A stretch of DNA of 5,940 nt from Promethearchaeota archaeon (GCA_004524515.1 SDNV01000156.1:1-5940), one strand, 5' to 3'. Counted from the stretch's first letter, positions 1 through 5,580 are shown. Notes: generated from the letters alone by a model not told the origin. Numbers and translations: made by a program.

Positions 1-132
1 CCCATATTGTTCTGTATCTTCATAGTCTTCATCTTCACTGGTCTCTTGGGCAAATACGATGATGGGTAATAGCAACGACGAAACAGTGAGAAAAGAAATA
101 ATAAGTAATACCTTAGCATTATTTATTTTCAT
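1..132 (-). CDS. Secreted or membrane-anchored acidic protein, N-terminal 44 codons only (cut by window edge)
   Basis: Reading from the ATG at 132 towards position 1 gives 44 uninterrupted codons that leave the window still open. The product begins with a textbook Sec signal peptide. It has a short basic n-region (MKINNAK), a hydrophobic core from about residue 8 to 27, and a V-F-A motif that suggests signal peptidase cleavage after Ala28. The mature part starts QETSEDEDYEDTEQYG and is strongly acidic, as expected for a linker or surface-exposed segment. A GTGA element lies about ten bases before the ATG, a weak Shine-Dalgarno match. The protein is therefore exported, or anchored further along its chain; what the mature domain does cannot be seen. 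It lies on the same strand as the membrane protein upstream, but 303 bases away, so it probably has its own promoter. Confidence 0.8.
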   Translation of the reverse strand, partial: MKINNAKVLLIISFLTVSSLLLPIIVFAQETSEDEDYEDTEQYG

Positions 133-435
133 AAATTCTTTTCACTTTTTAGTTAAATTTTGTTTTAAAAAATTTTTAGTCTTAACTTTATTAACTAAAT
201 TTTGCTTTTTAATAATTTAGGTTCGAATAAAGTAGAATCTCATGACAATTTCAACTTTAGAATTGAATTCTTTTAATAATCTTATTAAAAAAGAATAATT
301 ACTTTTTTTGTGAGTTTAAAAAAACCGATCTTAAAATTGATTTTTATCAAATGAATTATTAATTAATTAAGTAAGATTTCTTAAGAGAAAAAATAAAGGT
401 TTAAAAAAAATCGAATCCACGATTAAGTTTAATTT
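133..435. other. AT-rich intergenic region, no gene seen
   Basis: These 303 bases contain no convincing reading frame on either strand. At the right end, minus-strand T-tracts (A8 on the plus strand at 403-410, and another A-run near 318-324) fit termination of the gene ending at 436. The left part must hold the promoter of the signal-peptide gene, but the DNA is so AT-rich that no single TATA box stands out. An imperfect direct repeat (151-180 against 193-222, about 22 of 30 identical) lies just upstream of that gene. Confidence 0.6.
403..410 (-). terminator. T-tract terminator after the 342-residue membrane protein gene
   Basis: An A8 run on the plus strand is a T8 run on the minus strand, 26-33 bases past the stop codon. 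It has no stem-loop. This is the usual form of archaeal intrinsic termination. A second, shorter run lies a little further on. Confidence 0.5.
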
Positions 436-1464
436 TTAGATTTCTGTTTCATCCATACGCAAAAATGTATAGAAAAAGACTAAAATAAATACGACCGCAG
501 AAATGATTAGACTCCATTCTTGAATAACTAATGCTAAGGCGGGATTGAAAATGATTAAATTGGAACCCATAAATACCGCAGCAAGGAGATACCCTAAGAA
601 GTGGCTTCTAAAGCTGACATCTCTGCGTTTTCCATTGATAAAATTCACCACTGCCACAAATGCTACTATTACAAATCCTGCATAATAGAAGAAATCTATG
701 AGAGCGAAATTTCCGAGTGCTAAAAACAAGAAAAATAAGAATAGAAAGAATTCAAGGACTCTGATGTTCCATACATACTTTGGTTCAGTAGTATCTACAA
801 AGATTTGCTCATATTCGCTTACTCCTTTATTAGCAATTAAATAAAATAAGGAACCAATGGCTAATGCGGTGCATAAACACACCGAAATGATGAATATTAG
901 AGGTAAAAGCGGCATCCAAATTGTATTCCATAAAAAAACGGATAATATCAAGTATTGAGGGAGAATAACGATCATGCAAAAAATGGGTAATAATGAGAAA
1001 AGCACCATGAGGAATTTAGTACCAAATGAAACTGGGGACTCATCCCACACCTCTTTTCTAAAAGTAGTTAATCTCCACGCCATTGAAGCAAAACTTAAAA
1101 TTGCAATAATTGGAGTGATTAAAGGAAAGACGAAAATAAATAGTATAAATAATGCATTTAAACCAAAAAAGAATCTGAGCCTAAGCGGGATTACCCCCAC
1201 GGTTTTATCCATATGATCTATTGTTTCTGAGAATCGATTCGCAAATAAAATTAAAAAAAATAACCACCCGATACTAAAAACCAAGGGACATAATATATTC
1301 AATATCCAAAAATTTAGCGCGGGGCTATCCGAAAACCATAATTTAAACTCAACTAAATTGAAGATTAGAAAAATAATAATGGGAACTAAAATAATCGAAA
1401 TTAAAATTATTAGCCGTGAAAGAATTATCCCTTTAATCTGTTTAGATTTAATTTGACTACACAT
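436..1464 (-). CDS. Polytopic membrane protein of unknown family, about nine membrane spans
   Basis: The 342-residue product is almost entirely hydrophobic helices. Likely spans are residues 13-37, 50-75, 98-128, 149-178, 183-211, 236-254, 257-276, 288-306 and 317-335; the third and fourth are long and may be kinked or double. The longest polar stretches are residues 76-97, 130-147 and 212-235, which contain charged segments such as RFSETIDHMDK and FRKEVWDES. No transporter signature, nucleotide-binding motif, metal-binding cluster or protease motif is visible, so no function is claimed. The ATG at 1464 is supported by a good Shine-Dalgarno sequence (AGGAAGGTG) with a 10-base spacer. The gene appears monocistronic: the nearest same-strand gene upstream is 199 bases away and T-tracts follow the stop. 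It could be a lineage-specific integral membrane protein; only remote-homology or structure comparison would place it. Confidence 0.88.
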   Translation of the reverse strand: MCSQIKSKQIKGIILSRLIILISIILVPIIIFLIFNLVEFKLWFSDSPALNFWILNILCPLVFSIGWLFFLILFANRFSETIDHMDKTVGVIPLRLRFFFGLNALFILFIFVFPLITPIIAILSFASMAWRLTTFRKEVWDESPVSFGTKFLMVLFSLLPIFCMIVILPQYLILSVFLWNTIWMPLLPLIFIISVCLCTALAIGSLFYLIANKGVSEYEQIFVDTTEPKYVWNIRVLEFFLFLFFLFLALGNFALIDFFYYAGFVIVAFVAVVNFINGKRRDVSFRSHFLGYLLAAVFMGSNLIIFNPALALVIQEWSLIISAVVFILVFFYTFLRMDETEI

Positions 1465-1474
1465 TTATCGGAAA

Positions 1475-1483
1475 CACCTTCCT
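1475..1483 (-). promoter_or_regulatory. Shine-Dalgarno sequence AGGAAGGTG for the 342-residue membrane protein
   Basis: The minus strand reads AGGAAGGTG, then ten bases, then ATG at 1464. This matches the pyrimidine-rich 3' end of archaeal 16S rRNA and supports that start. Flanking GGAA and TTCC could form a very short hairpin with GGTG in its loop, too weak to claim as regulation. Confidence 0.65.
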
Positions 1484-1580
1484 AATAGTAATTCAAAACC
1501 TTTTTTTTTATTCTGGTTAATTGTATTTAATTATTAATATTTATTTCTAAAATTTTAAAATTTTAATTTTTATTTTATTC

Positions 1581-1591
1581 TCTTTTATAAA
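1581..1591 (-). promoter_or_regulatory. Candidate TATA box for the 342-residue membrane protein gene
   Basis: The minus strand reads TTTATAAAAGA, close to the archaeal TATA consensus, and the same 11 bases occur before the 188-residue gene at 2276-2286. A start site about 25 bases downstream would give a leader of roughly 90-95 bases. A second, poorer candidate (TTAAATACAA, 1521-1530) would give a leader of about 35 bases. Confidence 0.4.
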
Positions 1592-1625
1592 TGAAATGAA
1601 CTATTTGTTATACCATTCTTAATAT

Positions 1626-1649
1626 AAAAAAATAATTTAATGAAAAAAA
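1626..1649 (-). terminator. Tandem T-tract terminator after the 188-residue membrane protein gene
   Basis: Two A7 runs on the plus strand (1626-1632 and 1643-1649) appear as two T7 runs on the minus strand, starting 15 bases past the stop codon. Tandem T-runs without a stem are typical of archaeal terminators. Confidence 0.5.
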
Positions 1650-1663
1650 GAATAATTCCTTTT

Positions 1664-2230
1664 TTATTCTAATTTTATACTACCAATTAATGCCGCAAAA
1701 ACCGCACCTATTCCGGCCCCTTCCATAGTAGCTAAAAGTACCGCCAGAAGAAATGGTAAACCCGTTAGTCCTATGGATAGACCATCTATAATTGCTGCCC
1801 CGCCAAATCTTGCTAATAACAATGAAATTATCGCATAAAACGCTGCAAAAATAATGAAAAATCCAAGACCAATGGCAAGACTGGTAAAAATTCCCTCTTC
1901 TGGATTTTTGGCAGTTAATAATGCCATAATTGAGCAACATATAATCCAAGGAAGGATCAATGCTAGCATCAACATAATATTACCGGGTTGAGTATAAAGA
2001 GCCCAGTGAACGGGTATCAAACAAATTAAAGAAACTCCTAATAATGCACTTATAAAGAAGAATATCACAGGACCACCTAAAACTCGTGCTAAACCCGCAA
2101 AGTTTTGAATTAATCCACCCGTTAGAATTGAAATTAAATCGAAAATATAAAAAGTTGCGTAAGCTATAGGTATCATCAAAAGCATTCCTACAATACCGGT
2201 CCAAATAAACCGCCATAATTTGAATTCCAA
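1664..2230 (-). CDS. Small polytopic membrane protein of unknown family, TTG start
   Basis: The 188-residue product has about six hydrophobic segments, near residues 8-33, 54-74, 85-104, 113-139, 151-168 and 172-186. It is rich in Gly and Ala, especially in the last two (GLSIGLTGLPF and GAGIGAVFAALIG), which suggests tight helix packing. The largest polar stretches are short loops near 76-84 and 106-113. No family motif is recognisable. The start is TTG at 2230, not ATG. A strong Shine-Dalgarno sequence (AGGAGTGA) ends exactly six bases before it, and the first in-frame ATG (residue 16) would cut into the first membrane segment. The gene lies 219 bases past the ABC ATPase gene on the same strand, with a terminator and a new TATA box between, so it is probably transcribed separately. 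A role with the exporter is possible but unsupported. Confidence 0.85.
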   Translation of the reverse strand: MEFKLWRFIWTGIVGMLLMIPIAYATFYIFDLISILTGGLIQNFAGLARVLGGPVIFFFISALLGVSLICLIPVHWALYTQPGNIMLMLALILPWIICCSIMALLTAKNPEEGIFTSLAIGLGFFIIFAAFYAIISLLLARFGGAAIIDGLSIGLTGLPFLLAVLLATMEGAGIGAVFAALIGSIKLE

Positions 2231-2236
2231 GGTTTT

Positions 2237-2244
2237 TCACTCCT
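2237..2244 (-). promoter_or_regulatory. Shine-Dalgarno sequence that fixes the TTG start at 2230
   Basis: The minus strand reads AGGAGTGA, six bases, then TTG. An overlapping GTG at 2240 opens a different frame, but that frame yields a polar, low-quality product and would place the ribosome site inside its own start. The TTG frame is the real one. Confidence 0.65.
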
Positions 2245-2275
2245 AGTGTTAATAAAATTCTGTATTGAATATTAT

Positions 2276-2286
2276 TCTTTTATAAA
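2276..2286 (-). promoter_or_regulatory. TATA box for the 188-residue membrane protein gene
   Basis: The minus strand reads TTTATAAAAGA. With initiation about 25 bases downstream the leader would be roughly 25-30 bases and would include the Shine-Dalgarno site. This is the best-placed promoter in the window. Confidence 0.55.
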
Positions 2287-2416
2287 TTCAAAATCGTTTT
2301 TCTATATATATTTATTCCTTTTTTTGAAATTAAAGGAGTCCAATCTTTAATTATCAATGAAAATATAAGAAAAAGCAAGCTACAATCAATGATTATCGAA
2401 TTAAATTAAAAATGTT

Positions 2417-2424
2417 AAAAAAAA
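2417..2424 (-). terminator. T-tract terminator after the ABC ATPase gene
   Basis: An A8 run on the plus strand gives T8 on the minus strand, 26 bases past the TGA stop. It marks the likely end of the permease-ATPase operon. Confidence 0.5.
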
Positions 2425-2449
2425 GAAGAATTAGTTTACTCTTCACCAC

Positions 2450-3142
2450 TCATTTTACACTCATGATTTGTCCATTGTCCATTCTTATTACAGTATTACC
2501 ATATTTGGCAACAGTATCTCGATGAGTAACAATCACCATCGTTGTTTCATAATCTTGATTTATTTTTTTAAGTAATTCCATAACTTCCTTTTCAGATTGA
2601 GGATCTAAATTCCCACTTACTTCATCTCCAAAAACCACTCTGGGTTTTCCAACAATAGCTCTCGCAAGTGCCACTCTTTGTTTTTCTCCTCCGCTCATTT
2701 CAGCGGGAAAATGATCTTTCCTCTCCAGCATATTCACATCACGTAAAGCAGAAATGGCACGGTTTTCAATTTCCTTTGATCTTAACACCGTAGGCCATAA
2801 CATCGCTTCTACGTTTTCAACAGCCGTTAATGTGTTAATGAGATTAAAATCCTGAAATACAAATCCCACTTTTTGTCTGCGAATTTTTGCCAATCGATCC
2901 TCTTTGGATCGGGCAATGTTTTCCCCATCAAAAATAATTTTCCCAGAATCGGGTAAATCTAAACCAGACATTACATTTAATAAGGTACTTTTTCCGCAAC
3001 CTGTAGGACCTTGTACAATTACAAAATCCCCGGATTTTATAGAAACATTAATATCGACTAAAGCGCGAATAATTGCTCCAGCGCGTCTGTATTCCTTATT
3101 TACGTCAATACATTCAATCATAACATCTTTATCTACTGGCAT
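2450..3142 (-). CDS. ABC transporter ATP-binding protein, MacB/LolD (FtsE-like) family
   Basis: This 230-residue protein is a complete ATPase subunit that would drive an FtsX-type permease from the cytoplasmic face. All nucleotide-binding elements are present: an aromatic A-loop residue (Tyr18), Walker A GPTGCGKST at 45-53, Q-loop Gln97 in VFQDFNL, signature MSGGEKQR at 149-156, Walker B RVVFGDE at 168-174 with catalytic Glu174, D-loop SGNLD at 176-180 and switch His207 in VTHRD. The SGNLD motif, the length and the FVFQDFNL segment place it with MacB/LolD/FtsE ATPases. The residues after Walker B are Val-Ser instead of the usual Pro-Thr (DEVSGNLD for DEPTGNLD), but no catalytic residue is lost. 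The ATG is preceded by a near-perfect Shine-Dalgarno (GAGGTGA) overlapping the permease stop. The 11-base gap shows co-transcription with the permease. The substrate is unknown. Confidence 0.95.
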   Translation of the reverse strand: MPVDKDVMIECIDVNKEYRRAGAIIRALVDINVSIKSGDFVIVQGPTGCGKSTLLNVMSGLDLPDSGKIIFDGENIARSKEDRLAKIRRQKVGFVFQDFNLINTLTAVENVEAMLWPTVLRSKEIENRAISALRDVNMLERKDHFPAEMSGGEKQRVALARAIVGKPRVVFGDEVSGNLDPQSEKEVMELLKKINQDYETTMVIVTHRDTVAKYGNTVIRMDNGQIMSVK

Positions 3143-3148
3143 TTTTTT

Positions 3149-3155
3149 TCACCTC
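3149..3155 (-). promoter_or_regulatory. Shine-Dalgarno GAGGTGA overlapping the permease stop codon
   Basis: The minus strand reads CAG-TGA-GGTGAAAAAAAATG: the TGA stop of the permease lies within the ribosome site of the ATPase gene. The spacer to the ATG at 3142 is six A residues. This arrangement suggests coupled translation of the two subunits and confirms the ATPase start. Confidence 0.7.
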
Positions 3156-3699
3156 ACTGTCCTACACGCTTAAGGGCTATGACGGGACGAACTTTTAGCA
3201 CTTTCCTATTTGCCAAAATTATTGCTATAATTTGAACTAAAAGGAACAACCCAAATGTTAAGACGACCGGTAAAAGATTTACCAATATCATCGGAATATT
3301 TTTCAGATAATTAGCGGAATGCATATAAGTAATTATTGCAGCATAATGTAATAACCCTTCAATGACAATAATAAAACCCATAAGAGTAGTAAATAAGATA
3401 ATTCCCACTACCAATGAGTTGATGTTACCATTCGTCCAGCCTATGCATTTCAAAGTAGCAAAAACTTTTCTATTTCTAGAAACAATTAGCCACGCATAAA
3501 GCAGAGAAAGAATCAAACTTGTAAAGAAGAAAATGAGGATGAAATAATTGCTTAGAAATCCACCTCCTGCGCTTAGAGTGGTTTCAATGAAAAAACTAGT
3601 TAAAAATATTAATATCGTATAAATCCCAGTAAAAATGACAAATATTTTTTTCTCTCGAAGGGTCATTTTGACCGCTTTTTTCCATATTCTATACCCCAT
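3154..3699 (-). CDS. Minimal FtsX-like ABC permease subunit
   Basis: From the ATG at 3699 the product is 181 residues with four membrane spans, near residues 19-38, 49-72, 95-124 and 138-163. The region from about 49 to the end fits the FtsX permease domain. It has a basic cytoplasmic loop after the second span (SRNRKVFATLKCIGWTNGN, typical of the coupling helix), two more spans, and the C-terminal R-P-V-I-A-L-K motif like the P-x-x-A-L end of MacB and LolC permeases. Only about ten residues separate spans 1 and 2, where MacB has a large extracytoplasmic domain. It probably dimerises and pairs with the ATPase encoded 11 bases downstream. A GTG at 3708 would add three residues; the ATG is preferred because GTGAG sits just before it and nothing precedes the GTG. 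With no periplasmic domain, its substrate or regulatory role cannot be inferred. Confidence 0.88.
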   Translation of the reverse strand: MGYRIWKKAVKMTLREKKIFVIFTGIYTILIFLTSFFIETTLSAGGGFLSNYFILIFFFTSLILSLLYAWLIVSRNRKVFATLKCIGWTNGNINSLVVGIILFTTLMGFIIVIEGLLHYAAIITYMHSANYLKNIPMILVNLLPVVLTFGLFLLVQIIAIILANRKVLKVRPVIALKRVGQ

Positions 3700-3765
3700 A
3701 TATCTCACTGATTTTTTTGTTGAAATTTTAAAATGTTTTTAATTTATTTTTTTTTCGATATTACT

Positions 3766-3777
3766 ATTATAAAAAGG
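3766..3777 (-). promoter_or_regulatory. Candidate TATA box for the permease-ATPase operon
   Basis: The minus strand reads CCTTTTTATAAT about 60 bases before the permease start, implying a leader of about 35-40 bases. The same bases read on the plus strand (ATTATAAAAAGG) could also act as a TATA box, but that would leave a leader of about 150 bases before the profilin gene and is less likely. Confidence 0.45.
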
Positions 3778-3904
3778 TACCAATAAAATATTTGTGATTT
3801 GGACACTAATACCTAAAACTCTTTAAAATCCAAAAATGACGAAAATTTCAGTGAAGTAAATTGGAATATTAACTAATTATTTAAATATAAATTCTATTTG
3901 TATT

Positions 3905-3914
3905 ACTATATAAT
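3905..3914 (+). promoter_or_regulatory. Candidate TATA box for the profilin gene
   Basis: ACTATATAAT lies 28-37 bases before the ATG, so a transcript starting about 25 bases downstream would be almost leaderless. That agrees with the lack of any Shine-Dalgarno sequence before this gene. A second candidate, ATTTAAATATAA near 3879-3890, would give a leader of about 25-30 bases. Confidence 0.5.
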
Positions 3915-3941
3915 AAAAAAACATAAAGACTGATATTCAAG

Positions 3942-4349
3942 ATGTCTCTAGAAAATATTATAGATGAACTTCTGGATGTGGAACAAAATATATACGGGAT
4001 TGCGATCATAGGTAAAGACGGGGGCCTTATTACCCAGACGGAGAATTGGGATATTAGTGGAGATTTAGCTAAGGAAGATGGATTAAATCAATTACTGCAA
4101 ACCAAATTAGAACTTGGTGAGAAAGGGATGACCAGTATTGTAATCCAAGGAGTTAAATATATGATTGTAGAAAATACCGAAGAGAGAAAAATCGCGACAA
4201 ATATAACGGGTAAAGGGCATGTGATTATTTGTCCAATTCCGATTGGAGGCACTGGAGCATTAGTTTGCTATATAAATCCTCAGGTTGGTCCAAGGGATGC
4301 GCTGTTCGCTGTTCAAGAATATGCAAAAAAGCTATCTACCCTAATTTAA
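3942..4349 (+). CDS. Asgard-type profilin (actin-monomer-binding protein)
   Basis: The 135-residue product has the profilin layout: an N-terminal helix (2-14), seven predicted strands and a long C-terminal helix (117-134). By recall of family sequences, IQGVKYMIVE (68-77) matches plant and yeast profilin (GGTKYMVIQ, IQGQKFMLL), TGKGHVIICPI (89-99) matches the KKGPGGVTVKK strand, and ALVCYINPQVGPRDA (106-120) matches the last strand and helix entry. Eukaryotic profilins bind actin monomers in the cytosol and control filament growth; characterised Asgard profilins do the same in vitro. The polyproline-binding aromatic residues appear absent: Leu3 replaces Trp3, the second Trp site is non-aromatic and the chain ends STLI. 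There is an extra loop at about 42-62. The main alternative is a Roadblock/LC7 protein of similar size, but that fold has five strands, not seven. The gene is monocistronic and converges on the deacetylase. Confidence 0.82.
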   Translation: MSLENIIDELLDVEQNIYGIAIIGKDGGLITQTENWDISGDLAKEDGLNQLLQTKLELGEKGMTSIVIQGVKYMIVENTEERKIATNITGKGHVIICPIPIGGTGALVCYINPQVGPRDALFAVQEYAKKLSTLI

Positions 4350-4359
4350 ATGATATTCG

Positions 4360-4381
4360 TTTTTTTCACTTTTACTTTTTT
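4360..4381 (+). terminator. T-rich terminator after the profilin gene
   Basis: Three T-runs (about 7, 4 and 7 bases, broken by CAC and AC) begin 11 bases after the profilin stop and reach the stop codon of the opposing gene. This fits archaeal T-tract termination. No matching minus-strand T-tract fits in the 30-base gap, so the deacetylase transcript may end inside the profilin gene, for example at the A6 run at 4325-4330. Confidence 0.5.
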
Positions 4382-5471
4382 AAAGTTTCCAATAATCTTT
4401 CAATAGTTTAAGTAGAGAAGATTTAATTTTAGCCACATCTTCTTTTTTAGATTCATTTACCCCTATTTGATTTTCAAAAAATTCCCTCTCATGGGACTCA
4501 TTTAATAATGCTTTTATAACCGCATGCACACATATTGGCAGGCCTACTAAACTATATCCTCCTTCCAAGATAAAAGCAACCTTTCCCTCACATACTGTTT
4601 TAGCTATTTTGTAAATTTCTTTTGTAAATTCATAATAAGAATTGCTGGTCAAGAAACAATTTCCAATAGCGTCATCAAAATACATATCAAATCCAATCGC
4701 CACTATGATAATATCTGGTTCATACTCTCTCAAAATTGGTTCAAGAACTTCCAAAAAATCTAGAAATTCATGATCTGTAATTCCTGGAGGTACAGGAAAA
4801 TTAATAGTTGTTCCGATACCTTCTCCCGCTCCTAATTCATTAATAAATCCCATATCTCCCTCAATAAAATCAAATTCATGAATGGAAAAATAGAGTACAC
4901 TAGGATCCTGATAAAAATATTGAACCAGACCATCCCCAAAATGATCATCGATATCTATAATGGCGATTTTTTTATTATAATTTAGCTCTTTTCTAAGATA
5001 TAATATAGCATTTGCAATATTGTTAAAAATACAAAGTCCAGAACCTTTTTCTCGTAAAGCATGGTGTCCAGGAGGTCTTATGAGAGCAAAAGATTGATTC
5101 AGCTCTTTTTTCACTACTTTTTCTATTGCTGAAATAGCCCCGCCCACTGCCTTTTTTGCCAAATAAAAGGTGTCTGGGGTAATGTAAATTTCATCGTCCA
5201 GCACCCCACTTCCAAACCCTGAAAATCGTTTAATAGCGTCAATATAATATTTGGTATGCGCTAAATTCAAATGCTCCTCTTCTATTATCTTAGGCGGAAT
5301 TTTAATGATTCTCTTGTCGTTCCATATCTTTATCGAATTTAAATAGTTCAAAATCATTCGTATTCTAAGTGGATTTTCATAAGAAAGAAAAATAGGATGA
5401 GGATATGGGGGATTATTCTTTATTGCGAAATCTTCATCAACTACAATCCCAATCTTCTGATCTTCTGTCAT
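4380..5471 (-). CDS. Histone deacetylase family protein (zinc-dependent; AcuC / class II-like)
   Basis: From the ATG at 5471 the product is 363 residues, normal for the arginase/deacetylase fold. Such enzymes remove acetyl or related acyl groups from lysines or polyamines in the cytoplasm. Key motifs, numbered from that ATG, are RPPGHHA with His136 and His137 as catalytic pair, GLCIFNNIANA (145-155), IDIDDHFGDG with zinc ligands Asp175 and His177, AIGFDMY with zinc ligand Asp262, and LEGGYS with catalytic Tyr306. All active-site residues are present, so it should be active. The second His of the usual DxHH motif is Phe178. The last 40 residues are charged and helical. A TTG at 5477 would add two residues; neither start has a Shine-Dalgarno, and ATG is preferred. 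Substrate (archaeal histone, another protein or a small molecule) cannot be told. The gene is monocistronic. Confidence 0.93.
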   Translation of the reverse strand: MTEDQKIGIVVDEDFAIKNNPPYPHPIFLSYENPLRIRMILNYLNSIKIWNDKRIIKIPPKIIEEEHLNLAHTKYYIDAIKRFSGFGSGVLDDEIYITPDTFYLAKKAVGGAISAIEKVVKKELNQSFALIRPPGHHALREKGSGLCIFNNIANAILYLRKELNYNKKIAIIDIDDHFGDGLVQYFYQDPSVLYFSIHEFDFIEGDMGFINELGAGEGIGTTINFPVPPGITDHEFLDFLEVLEPILREYEPDIIIVAIGFDMYFDDAIGNCFLTSNSYYEFTKEIYKIAKTVCEGKVAFILEGGYSLVGLPICVHAVIKALLNESHEREFFENQIGVNESKKEDVAKIKSSLLKLLKDYWKL

Positions 5472-5507
5472 AATCAAAAATTAAAAATATTCGAAATTAC
5501 CTATGTA

Positions 5508-5516
5508 TTATTATAG
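5508..5516 (-). promoter_or_regulatory. Candidate TATA box for the deacetylase gene
   Basis: The minus strand reads CTATAATAA about 37-45 bases before the ATG at 5471, giving a predicted leader of only about 15 bases. This agrees with the missing Shine-Dalgarno. The 109-base gap to the divergent gene at 5581 must also hold that gene's promoter; TTAAATA near 5535-5541 is a weak candidate. Confidence 0.4.
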
Positions 5517-5580
5517 AATTTACATACATTTATCTTAAATACATAATAATTTTTATGATAAAATTTGATCTGTGATAATT

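Noticed and set aside
974..1216. 80-codon plus-strand reading frame
   Set aside because: It lies wholly antisense inside the 342-residue membrane protein gene, which has a long frame, strong hydrophobic pattern and a ribosome site; this frame has none of these.
1549..1564. Tandem AAAATTTT palindromic repeat upstream of the 342-residue gene
   Set aside because: It could bend DNA, but such runs are expected by chance in intergenic DNA this AT-rich and it has no clear position relative to a promoter.
1680..2240. Two minus-strand frames (1680-1949 and 1980-2240) overlapping the 188-residue gene
   Set aside because: Their products are polar, Cys/Trp/Tyr-rich and unlike real proteins, as expected for shifted readings of a hydrophobic gene. 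The TTG frame is intact and has the correctly spaced ribosome site, so a frameshifted gene is not needed.
2904..3173. 89-codon plus-strand frame
   Set aside because: It is antisense to the ABC ATPase gene and spans its start and Shine-Dalgarno site; no family features.
3799..3834. TTTGGA ... TCCAAA inverted repeat in the divergent promoter region
   Set aside because: The arms are only six bases with a 24-base loop, too weak to separate from chance as an operator or hairpin.
3942..4349. Roadblock/LC7 (MglB-like) assignment for the small plus-strand gene
   Set aside because: Length and the opening helix-strand pattern fit, and such proteins abound in Asgard archaea, but the seven strands and the IQGVKYM / TGKGHVII / ALVCYINP order match profilin better.
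4229..4411. 60-codon plus-strand frame crossing the profilin stop
   Set aside because: It is a shifted frame of the profilin gene running into the convergent gap; the composition is not protein-like.
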